This document shows positions 1 to 6,143 of a stretch of DNA of 10,148 nucleotides, one piece after another (the stretch's first letter is position 1; every line of letters begins with the position of its first letter). The notes under the pieces were generated by a model. The model did not search any database. It was not told where the DNA came from and saw nothing but the letters and a program-made list of their open reading frames with translations. This DNA comes from CBDUBS01 sp965365445. GTDB taxonomy: Bacteria > Bacteroidota > Rhodothermia > Rhodothermales > DASSAV01. Location of the stretch: assembly GCA_965365445.1 (NCBI GenBank), contig CBDUBS010000132.1, positions 1 through 10,148 on the forward strand. Direction: 5' to 3'. A program made the position numbers and the translations under genes.

Positions 1-1
1 C

Positions 2-982
2 CCCGCCTCGCTGGACATGGACCCGTACGTCTACGTCCTCAACGACCGGCCCATAGCCCCTCCTACCGACAGCGTGGCGGGAAGCGCTCACCGCAGGGAA
101 GGAGGAGGAGGTTTCTGGCGCGGAGGAAAGGCTTCTCCCGGCTTCGACCATCATGAGGTGCTGCCCGATCTGATACGCAAGGCCGTGGCCTACCTGGAAG
201 AAAGAGCAAACGCCGCGCGTGAAACTCCCTTCTTCCTGTACCTTCCGCTTTCTGCGCCGCACACACCGTGGCTGCCGGGTGAGGCGTTCAGGGGAAAAAG
301 CGGGGCAGGATACTACGGCGATTTCGCCATGCAAGTGGATGATGCCGTCGGGCAGGTACTGGAGGCACTGGAACGGCTGGATCTTGCCGGAGAAACACTC
401 GTCGTTTACACCTCCGATAACGGCGCCCACTGGCTGCCTGCGGATATCGAACAATTCGACCACAGGGCCAACGGCGACTGGCGCGGCCAGAAAGCCGACA
501 TCTGGGAGGGCGGCCACCGGGTGCCGTTCATCGTTCGGTGGCCGGGGCGGGTTCGGGCCGGATCGGTCAGCAGCGAGCCGGTGGCCCTCACGGATCTGTT
601 CGCTACGTTCGCCGCCCTGACCGGAAAGCCCCTTCCCAATGGTTCGGGCGAGGATAGCGAGAGCTTTTCCGCTGTATTGCTTGGTAAACCGCCCGCAGAG
701 CCCATACACGAGGCGCTCGTGCATCATTCCCTGCAAGGGATGTTCGCCATACGAAAAGGAAAGTGGAAATACATCGAAGGGTTGGGTTCGGGAGGGTTCA
801 CCGCGCCGGCCCGCATCGAGCCGCAAGAGGGCGGCCCCGAGGGACAGCTATACGATTTGGAGGCCGATCCCTACGAAACCATGAATCGGTACGCCGATTT
901 TCCGCAGGTGGTAAAGGAACTAAAGTCCCTGCTGGACGCCTACCGTCGGCAGGGGTATAGCCGGCGCGCCGGCATGAACTAA
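2..982 (+). CDS. S1-family sulfatase, C-terminal part (truncated by left window edge)
   Basis: The reading frame is open to the first base, so the gene begins upstream; the ATG at 17 is internal. About 326 codons are visible. Numbering from that ATG, sulfatase landmarks are a hydrophobic strand leading into PHTPW (81-85), which usually supplies an active-site His; TSDNG (132-136), whose Asp/Asn are the usual calcium ligands; RGQK (156-159), whose Lys usually contacts the sulfate; and GGHRVPFIVRWPG (165-177). The end has the typical LYDLEADPYE segment. The N-terminal third with the CxPSR formylglycine motif and any signal peptide is outside the window, so catalytic competence cannot be checked. 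The family hydrolyses sulfate esters using a formylglycine generated after translation. The next gene, a fucosidase, starts 28 bp downstream with no visible terminator, so co-transcription is likely. The natural substrate is probably a sulfated sugar, but the subfamily cannot be named from this fragment. Confidence 0.93.
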   Translation, partial: PASLDMDPYVYVLNDRPIAPPTDSVAGSAHRREGGGGFWRGGKASPGFDHHEVLPDLIRKAVAYLEERANAARETPFFLYLPLSAPHTPWLPGEAFRGKSGAGYYGDFAMQVDDAVGQVLEALERLDLAGETLVVYTSDNGAHWLPADIEQFDHRANGDWRGQKADIWEGGHRVPFIVRWPGRVRAGSVSSEPVALTDLFATFAALTGKPLPNGSGEDSESFSAVLLGKPPAEPIHEALVHHSLQGMFAIRKGKWKYIEGLGSGGFTAPARIEPQEGGPEGQLYDLEADPYETMNRYADFPQVVKELKSLLDAYRRQGYSRRAGMN

Positions 983-1010
983 TCGTTGCGCCCCATAATC
1001 TGGTATCCCA

Positions 1011-2186
1011 ATGAATCGAAGAGCATTCCTCATGTCGGTTGCCGGGGCCGCCGCGCTGCCGCTCGCAGGCTGCAAAACAGGAAGCACAGGTTTGCGCCGG
1101 AACGCCCCGGAAACGATCCCGTCGTACCTCAGAGGCTACGAGTCGGCTTACGCGGTTAACCCGCGCGATGCGGCCCTGCAGTGGTTTCAGGATGCCCGGT
1201 TCGGTCTGTTCATGCACTACGGCATCTACAGCCTGCTCGGACGCGGGGAGTGGGTGCAACTCCGGGAGCGAATCCCGGTGGCCGAATACGGTCGGCTGAA
1301 AGACCGGTTCAAAGCCGACCGGTTCGACGTCGATTTCATCACCGACCTGGCACTGGAGGCCGGGATGAAGTACGTCAACCTCACCTCGCGTCACCACGAT
1401 AGCTTCAGCCTGTTCCGGACCCGGCAATCCGACTTCAACAGCGTCGATGCGCCGTTATGCCGCCGGGACCTGGTCGGTGACCTCTCCAATGCCTGCCGGA
1501 ACAAGGGCCTGGGGCTGTTCCTGTATTACTCCTACGGAGCCGACTGGCGGCACCCGTATTTCTACCCCCGGGAGGTCGGCTGGGAAAATGCCCGCCCGGC
1601 CTACGAGGAGCCGCAGCCGGAGTACCGCTACCAGACCGAGGATGATTTTCGGAAGTACATCGACTTCACGCACGGCCAACTCCGGGAGCTGCTAACCGGC
1701 TACGGTCCCGTGGCCGGGATCTGGCTGGACCCCATCATGGGGTATTACGCTCGCCCCGATCTTTTCCCCATCGAGGAGACGTACCAACTCATCCGGTCGC
1801 TGCAACCGCAGACCCTGATATCCTTCAAGCAGGGAGCCAATGGAGAGGAGGATTACGTCGCCCCGGAGCGCACACCTCGCGCGCACACCTACGGCAAGGA
1901 AATAAGCAATCGGGCATGGGAGAAGAATCAGGGCAAGCCCATCGAGATCTGCGATACGTTACAGGCGTACCGTCCCGGGGTCCACGGCGGATCGACGTGG
2001 GGCTATAACAGGGATCTCGACGGCAGCCACCACGATGCGGATCACGTTATGGAGATGCTGGGCCACGCCCGGAAAGTGAATGCCAACTTGCTCCTCAACA
2101 CCGGACCCCTGCCGGACGGCTCGATTCATCCCGCGGACGTGCAAACCCTGCGCGAAGTGGGTAAACGGCTACGTTCTTCCTCCTGA
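1011..2186 (+). CDS. GH29 alpha-L-fucosidase-type exported lipoprotein
   Basis: A 391-residue protein of the GH29 retaining alpha-L-fucosidase type, which removes terminal L-fucose from glycans. The N-terminus has an Arg-Arg pair (MNRRAFL), a hydrophobic stretch and a lipobox LAGC with Cys21, so it is probably a lipoprotein, possibly Tat-exported. The catalytic TIM barrel begins with FGLFMHYGIYS (64-74, the family's FGxFxHxGxYS motif) and RHHDSF (127-132, normally HHDGF). GIWLD (236-240) gives Asp240 as the likely nucleophile. Glu286 in DYVAPE is a candidate acid/base, less certain because this residue varies among subfamilies. The barrel closes with WGYNRD (330-335) and NLLLNTGPLPDGSI (359-372). 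The protein stops about 20 residues later, so the C-terminal beta-sandwich of many GH29 enzymes is absent. The ATG at 1011 is preferred because it gives the complete signal peptide; no Shine-Dalgarno is visible. It lies 28 bp after a sulfatase, consistent with stepwise desulfation and defucosylation. Fucose specificity is inferred from family. Confidence 0.9.
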   Translation: MNRRAFLMSVAGAAALPLAGCKTGSTGLRRNAPETIPSYLRGYESAYAVNPRDAALQWFQDARFGLFMHYGIYSLLGRGEWVQLRERIPVAEYGRLKDRFKADRFDVDFITDLALEAGMKYVNLTSRHHDSFSLFRTRQSDFNSVDAPLCRRDLVGDLSNACRNKGLGLFLYYSYGADWRHPYFYPREVGWENARPAYEEPQPEYRYQTEDDFRKYIDFTHGQLRELLTGYGPVAGIWLDPIMGYYARPDLFPIEETYQLIRSLQPQTLISFKQGANGEEDYVAPERTPRAHTYGKEISNRAWEKNQGKPIEICDTLQAYRPGVHGGSTWGYNRDLDGSHHDADHVMEMLGHARKVNANLLLNTGPLPDGSIHPADVQTLREVGKRLRSSS

Positions 2187-2321
2187 CGATCCGGTTAAGG
2201 GGCGCTACGGCCGTTTGTTTTATCCGCTCTCTACCCGTACCATGAAGGGAAAATCGCGGTGTTGGCCCGCCCCGAATGCGAAGCCCGAACGCCGGCCTTT
2301 CCCGATACGAACCGTGCCATT

Positions 2322-2645
2322 ATGAAACGAGTCGGCTTCCTCCTGAAAGTAAAGGAGGGTAAAATAGAGGAGTACAAAAAACACCATACCGCCGTTTGGC
2401 CAGAAATGCAGGAAGCGCTCAGAAAACATGGGTGGCGCAACTACAGCCTTTTTTTGCGCGAGGACGGACTGATGTTCGGCTATTTCGAGACGCCCGAAAG
2501 CTTCCAGGCGGCGCTGGACGGCATGGCCGGGGAAGAAGTAAACGCTCGGTGGCAGGAATTCATGGCCCCCTACTTCGACAACCTCGGCGGCGCTCATGCC
2601 GACGAGAGCATGGTCCGACTTGAAGAAGTATTTCACCTCGACTGA
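2322..2645 (+). CDS. RhaM-type L-rhamnose (or L-fucose) mutarotase
   Basis: A 107-residue protein of the L-rhamnose mutarotase family (DUF718, dimeric ferredoxin-like fold). This family speeds conversion between alpha and beta anomers of 6-deoxy-L-sugars before isomerisation or oxidation. The order of motifs matches the family: an opening beta strand, EEY (16-18), a His pair (21-22), WPEM (26-29), HGWRNYSLFL (36-45), Trp77 and the end EVFHLD. By recall of E. coli RhaM, Tyr18, His22 and a Trp near 76-77 lie in the active site, and all are present here. I chose the ATG at 2322 rather than an in-frame GTG at 2259 because family members start directly with the first beta strand and the extra 21 residues look unrelated. 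No Shine-Dalgarno is visible. It follows a fucosidase by 135 bp and precedes the URO-D-like gene by 11 bp. Related DUF718 proteins in fucose operons act as L-fucose mutarotases, so the fucosidase context makes fucose at least as likely as rhamnose. Probably cytoplasmic, since no signal peptide is seen. Confidence 0.88.
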   Translation: MKRVGFLLKVKEGKIEEYKKHHTAVWPEMQEALRKHGWRNYSLFLREDGLMFGYFETPESFQAALDGMAGEEVNARWQEFMAPYFDNLGGAHADESMVRLEEVFHLD

Positions 2646-2656
2646 TCCACACACCG

Positions 2657-3757
2657 ATGACTTCCCGCCAGCGCGTTTTAACCGCCCTCCGTCGCATGGG
2701 CGCCCCCGACCGCGTTCCGTTGCAATTCGACCTGTCGCGATCACTTCTGGAGGCGTTTGGCCGGAAGTACGGCATCCCCGTCCGGTACACCACTTCCTAC
2801 TATGAAGACGTAACCTACCGCATTTCGGCCAACGAGCTGCGCACCGCCATGGGCAGCGACTGCGTGATCGTTGGAGGAAGTCTGCCCCGAGGCTACAGCC
2901 ACCCCCGGACCGCCGACGGGTGCATCGTCAACGAGTTCGGCATGAAGATGCGGCAGGGGTCCCTGTATATGGAGGTAGTACAGGAGCCTCTGGCCGGCGC
3001 CTCCACCGTGGCCGAAGTAAAGGATCTGCCCATGCCGGACCCTTACGCCGAAGGCCGCACCGACGATGCCCGGGAAATCACCGAACGGTTCAGGGATACG
3101 CACTTTATCATCGGCGATCTCGAACTCAGCATCTTCGAGATGGCCTGGCACATGGTCGGTCTGGAAAAATTTATGGTCGATATGGCGTCGGGCGAGGAGT
3201 ACGTCGAAGCACTCCTGGACCGGGTGCTGGCCTTCACCATCGGCATGGGCAAGCAACTGGCCGCCCTCGGCGTGGATGGAATCTGGGCCGGAGACGACTT
3301 CGGCGCGCAGAACGGCATGATGATCTCGCCCCGGATGTGGCGGAGGTTGTTCAAGCCGCGTTTTGCGGAGCTGTTTCAGGAATTGCGTAGCGTCAATCCC
3401 GACGTGCTTATCATGTACCACAGCGACGGTGCTGTGGCGCCCATCCTGAACGACCTCATCGAGATCGGCATGGACGTGTTCAACCCGGTCCAGCCCAACG
3501 TGCCCGGCCACGATCCGGAGGAACTCAAACGCGAGTACGGAGACCGGGTATCCTTCTGGGGAGCCATCGACCAGCAGTACCTCCTGCCGCGGGGTACGCC
3601 CCGGGAAATAGAAGCCGACGTGGCGGAGAAGATCCGGATACTTGGCAGGGGTGGAGGCTATCTGTGCGCCCCGGCCCATATCGTGCAGGCCGATACATCC
3701 ATGGAAAACCTGGAAGCCTTCATTCGAGCCGTTCGAGAGCACGGTGTATACACGTAA
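2657..3757 (+). CDS. Uroporphyrinogen decarboxylase-fold (URO-D/MtaA/CmuA-like) protein
   Basis: A 366-residue cytoplasmic protein of the URO-D superfamily, which includes HemE and the zinc-dependent methyltransferases MtaA and CmuA. Visible family features are the start SRQRVLTALRRMGAPDRVPL (3-22), VDGIWAGDDFGAQNGMMISP (206-225), MYHSDGAVAPIL (253-264), DVFNPVQP (273-280), FWGAID (300-305) and YLCAPAHIVQAD (335-346). The methyltransferases bind zinc through an H-x-C element and a distant Cys. Here the first element reads His255-Ser-Asp257, while Cys337 is retained, so metal binding may be altered. True HemE is unlikely because the N-terminus and the sugar-gene neighbourhood do not match haem synthesis. 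It starts 11 bp after the mutarotase gene, so the two are very likely co-transcribed. Proteins of this type are often found near glycoside hydrolases and sugar genes, but I know of no established reaction for them. A role in methyl transfer to or from a sugar-derived compound is a guess. Confidence 0.85.
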   Translation: MTSRQRVLTALRRMGAPDRVPLQFDLSRSLLEAFGRKYGIPVRYTTSYYEDVTYRISANELRTAMGSDCVIVGGSLPRGYSHPRTADGCIVNEFGMKMRQGSLYMEVVQEPLAGASTVAEVKDLPMPDPYAEGRTDDAREITERFRDTHFIIGDLELSIFEMAWHMVGLEKFMVDMASGEEYVEALLDRVLAFTIGMGKQLAALGVDGIWAGDDFGAQNGMMISPRMWRRLFKPRFAELFQELRSVNPDVLIMYHSDGAVAPILNDLIEIGMDVFNPVQPNVPGHDPEELKREYGDRVSFWGAIDQQYLLPRGTPREIEADVAEKIRILGRGGGYLCAPAHIVQADTSMENLEAFIRAVREHGVYT

Positions 3758-3804
3758 CTCCTGAAGTACAAGCGGTGATCGCGCGGGTTTATACTTCCGG
3801 CGAA

Positions 3805-3842
3805 CACCGTATGCGAGGGCAATACCCTGCGTGTCCACGGTG
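3805..3842. terminator. Imperfect two-part hairpin in convergent gap; possible bidirectional terminator
   Basis: CACCGT (3805-3810) is the exact reverse complement of ACGGTG (3837-3842). Inside it, GC-(g)-AGGG pairs with CCCTGC (3825-3830) around the loop CAATA, with one bulged G. The structure sits between the converging ends of the URO-D-like gene (3757) and the DUF1801 gene (3895), where a shared terminator would be expected. No U-tract follows on either strand, so a classical Rho-independent terminator is not supported. The rest of 3758-3894 shows nothing recognisable. Confidence 0.3.
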
Positions 3843-3894
3843 GCGGCATCCACCCGACCACCCCGCCGGGAGTCGCAGCACCAGTCGGCCGATC

Positions 3895-4374
3895 TCAGGT
3901 CGCCGCTTGCTTCAAAAGCGCTACGATCCTCGCTTGCTCCTCGGCGCCCAACTCCTTCAGCGCGAAGGCGACCGGCCACAGCGCGCCGTCATCGAGGTTG
4001 GCCGCGTCGGTGAAGCCGAACGTGGCGTAGCGGGCGTTGAACTTGTGCGCACTCTGGAAAAAGCAGACGACCTTGCCGTCTCTGGCATAAGCCGGCATCC
4101 CGTACCAGGTTTTCGGTGCGAGGCCCGGCGCTTCGGTTTTGATGATTTCATGGAGCCGCCCTGCAATGGAGCGATCCGGCTCAGGCATTTCGGCGATCTT
4201 GGCGAGCACTTCGTTTTCCCCGTCGGCTTTGTTCCGGCTCGCACGTGCTTCGGCCTTCAGTTCCTTGGCCCGCGCTTTCATGGCGGCCTTTTCCTGGTCG
4301 GTGAATCCACCGGCCTTCCCGGCGCCTGCATCGGCGCTTCCGGCAGGCTTTCGCGTTTCCTTCTTCGGACTCAT
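3895..4374 (-). CDS. DUF1801 (YdhG-like) domain protein
   Basis: A 159-residue protein with a DUF1801 domain. Residues 1-23 are low-complexity and rich in Lys, Ala and Gly. Residues 24-50 (GFTDQEKAAMKARAKELKAEAR onward) form a charged helix common as an N-terminal extension in this family. The DUF1801 core follows: ILxKIAEMPEPDR-type region (about 57-68), a helix containing LHEII, then PKTWYGMPAYARDGKVVCFFQ (87-107), the most diagnostic stretch, KFNARYATFGF and a closing helix of the ELGAEEQARIVALLKQA type. Some relatives are annotated as iron chaperones by similarity to frataxin-like folds, but the biochemical role is not established. The protein has no signal peptide or membrane segment. 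It lies on the opposite strand between two sugar gene blocks and has no evident functional link to them. The ATG at 4374 is the first with a plausible upstream gap; no Shine-Dalgarno is seen. Confidence 0.85.
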   Translation of the reverse strand: MSPKKETRKPAGSADAGAGKAGGFTDQEKAAMKARAKELKAEARASRNKADGENEVLAKIAEMPEPDRSIAGRLHEIIKTEAPGLAPKTWYGMPAYARDGKVVCFFQSAHKFNARYATFGFTDAANLDDGALWPVAFALKELGAEEQARIVALLKQAAT

Positions 4375-4502
4375 GGCTATCTGCTATGGATAATGGTTCG
4401 ACTTGAACGCCAGAGGCTCGGGCGTTCGCGTGGGCCGGAATGTAAACGACGCAAGCGCCAATGTACGTGCGCCGCCGTTCGTTTTCTTCATACCATACCC
4501 TT

Positions 4503-4532
4503 TTGGCATTCGTCGTAAATGAGGCGTATACT
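4503..4532 (+). promoter_or_regulatory. Candidate sigma70-like promoter for the complete sulfatase gene
   Basis: TTGGCA (4503-4508) and TATACT (4527-4532) are separated by 18 bp, each matching five of six bases of the enteric -35/-10 consensus. Transcription would start near 4539, giving a leader of about 30 nt before the ATG at 4571. Bacteroidota promoters usually follow a different consensus (TTTG and TAnnTTTG), and the organism is unknown, so this is a candidate only. The remainder of 4375-4570, between the divergent DUF1801 and sulfatase genes, holds no gene or repeat I can support. Confidence 0.35.
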
Positions 4533-4570
4533 TTTTCGGCGTATCCTCCGAACCAACACCGTTTGTCGCT

Positions 4571-6130
4571 ATGTCCGGATGCATCATCAAACTCCGAAAC
4601 CGTTTTTGCGGAGTAGCCCTTTCCGCCGGCCTCCTTTTCTCGATGATGCTCGCAGGATGCCGGACCGACGACGCCGTTCCCGAACCCGCCCCCAGGCCGA
4701 ACATCGTGCTGATCTATGCCGACGACCTGGGGTTCGGCGACGTAAGCAGCTACGGCGCTACCGCAATCCGGACACCGCACATCGACCGGCTGGCCGCCAA
4801 TGGCCTTCGGTTTACCCGCGCTCATGCGTCCTCGGCTACATGCACCCCTTCCCGGTACACCCTCCTTACGGGCGAGTATGCCTGGCGCGAGCAAGGCACC
4901 GGCATCGCGCCGGGCGATGCGGCGGCGCTCATCCAGCCGGGGCGGGTTACCCTTCCGTCGCTGCTTCAGGAAGCCGGCTACACCACCGGCGTCGTCGGTA
5001 AGTGGCATCTCGGGCTCGGCCCGCAGGGCGGCCCCGATTGGAACGGTGAGATCAAGCCGGGCCCGCTCGAAATAGGGTTCGATTACTCTTTCCTGATCCC
5101 GGCCACCGGAGACCGCGTCCCGACGGTATACGTCGAGAACCACCGGGTAGTGGGCTTGGACCCGTCCGACCCGATCTCGGTCAGCTTCAGGGAGAAAGTA
5201 GGCGCCGAGCCTACAGGTAAGGAAAACCCGGAATTACTCCGGATGCACCCCAGTCACGGGCATGACATGACCATCGTGAACGGCATCAGCCGAATCGGCT
5301 ATATGACAGGCGGCAAGGCGGCTCGCTGGACCGACGAGGATATGGCGGACGTCATTACAGGCAAGGCCGTCGCGTTCATGGAAAAGCACCGGAACGAGCC
5401 GTTCTTCCTCTATTTCGCCACGCACGACATTCACGTGCCGCGGGTGGCGCATGCCCGCTACGCGGATAAAAGCGGCATGGGGCCGCGCGGCGATGTCATT
5501 CTCCAGTTCGACGGCTCGGTAGGCGCCGTCCTCGACGCGCTCGATAGCCTGGGTCTGGCCGAGAACACACTCGTCATCCTCAGCAGCGACAACGGCCCGG
5601 TGGTGGACGACGGCTACCGGGATCAGGCCGTCGAGCTTCTCGGCGACCATACACCGGCCGGCCCGCTGCGCGGGGGTAAGTACAGTGCTTTCGAGGGAGG
5701 CGCCCGGGTGCCTTTCATCGTTCGCTGGCCGGCGCGGGTGGCTACGGGTAAGTCCGACGCCCTGTTCTCACAGGTCGATCTGGCCGCTTCGCTGGCTGCG
5801 CTTGCCGGTTTGACACCACCCGAGGGGGCCATACCCGATAGCCGCGACCGGCTCTCCGCGCTGCTCGGAGAGTCCCGCGAGAACCGGGAGTATGTCATTG
5901 CGCAATCTGTAAACAGCACGCTTTCGCTGATCCGGGACCACTGGAAGTACATCGAGCCCAGCGACGGCCCCGCTCGGAACGAACCGACCAACACCGAGCT
6001 CGGCAATCTCCCTGAACCGCAGCTGTACGATCTCCGGCAGGATCTCGGGGAGCGCCGGAACGTGGCCTCCGAGCACCCCGAGGTCGTCAGGGAACTCTCC
6101 GATTTGTTGCAGCAGGTTCGCTCCCGGTAG
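4571..6130 (+). CDS. S1-family formylglycine sulfatase, exported lipoprotein
   Basis: A complete 519-residue sulfatase. A hydrophobic signal segment ends in the lipobox LAGC with Cys30, so it is probably a lipoprotein acting in the periplasm or at the surface. The catalytic domain begins at PNIVLIYADDLGFGD (43-57), where Asp51 and Asp52 are the usual calcium ligands. CTPSR (91-95) is a perfect CxPxR signature; Cys91 would be converted to formylglycine by a maturase that is not in this window. GKWHLG (143-148) supplies the usual Lys/His pair, THDIHVP (284-290) another His, SSDNG (338-342) the remaining metal ligands, and LRGGK (366-370) the sulfate-contacting Lys. GGARVPFIVRWPARV (376-390) and a QLYDL segment complete the pattern. 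The central region GFDYSFLIPATGDRVP (169-184) recurs, as I recall, in sulfatases annotated as arylsulfatases, but it does not define the substrate for me. No Shine-Dalgarno precedes the ATG. The gene ends 6 bp from a converging epimerase gene. Confidence 0.95.
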   Translation: MSGCIIKLRNRFCGVALSAGLLFSMMLAGCRTDDAVPEPAPRPNIVLIYADDLGFGDVSSYGATAIRTPHIDRLAANGLRFTRAHASSATCTPSRYTLLTGEYAWREQGTGIAPGDAAALIQPGRVTLPSLLQEAGYTTGVVGKWHLGLGPQGGPDWNGEIKPGPLEIGFDYSFLIPATGDRVPTVYVENHRVVGLDPSDPISVSFREKVGAEPTGKENPELLRMHPSHGHDMTIVNGISRIGYMTGGKAARWTDEDMADVITGKAVAFMEKHRNEPFFLYFATHDIHVPRVAHARYADKSGMGPRGDVILQFDGSVGAVLDALDSLGLAENTLVILSSDNGPVVDDGYRDQAVELLGDHTPAGPLRGGKYSAFEGGARVPFIVRWPARVATGKSDALFSQVDLAASLAALAGLTPPEGAIPDSRDRLSALLGESRENREYVIAQSVNSTLSLIRDHWKYIEPSDGPARNEPTNTELGNLPEPQLYDLRQDLGERRNVASEHPEVVRELSDLLQQVRSR

Positions 6131-6143
6131 TCCCTGTCAGGGA
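6131..6143. repeat. Short inverted repeat between convergent stop codons
   Basis: TCCCTG-T-CAGGGA is a 13 bp inverted repeat that starts immediately after the sulfatase stop and overlaps the epimerase stop codon. A folded RNA would have a 5 bp stem with a 3 nt loop. The two genes converge here with only 6 bp between them, so a shared end signal is plausible, but no U-tract follows and the stem is short. Confidence 0.2.

Noticed and set aside
980..987. TAATCGTT resembling one half of the 7057-7072 palindrome, upstream of the fucosidase gene
   Set aside because: Only one half matches, the opposite arm is absent, and it overlaps the sulfatase stop codon; chance is sufficient.
2215..2243. TTGTTT and TACCAT with 17 bp spacing as a promoter for the mutarotase gene
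   Set aside because: Only three and four of six consensus bases match, which is within background for a 135 bp gap.
2259..2321. GTG start giving a 128-residue version of the mutarotase
   Set aside because: The additional 21 residues do not resemble the family, whose members begin with the first beta strand as at 2322.
2657..3757. Calling the URO-D-fold protein HemE
   Set aside because: The sugar-gene context and the methyltransferase-like motif spacing do not fit haem biosynthesis, and no other haem gene is nearby.
2741..3979. Long reverse frame (412 codons) antisense to the URO-D-like gene
   Set aside because: It overlies a clear family member on the other strand, its translation has no recognisable domain, and long open antisense frames are common in GC-rich genes.
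4181..5143. Reverse frame (320 codons) across the DUF1801 gene, promoter region and sulfatase start
   Set aside because: It overlaps two well-supported genes, and its predicted protein is low-complexity Arg/Gly-rich with no family features.
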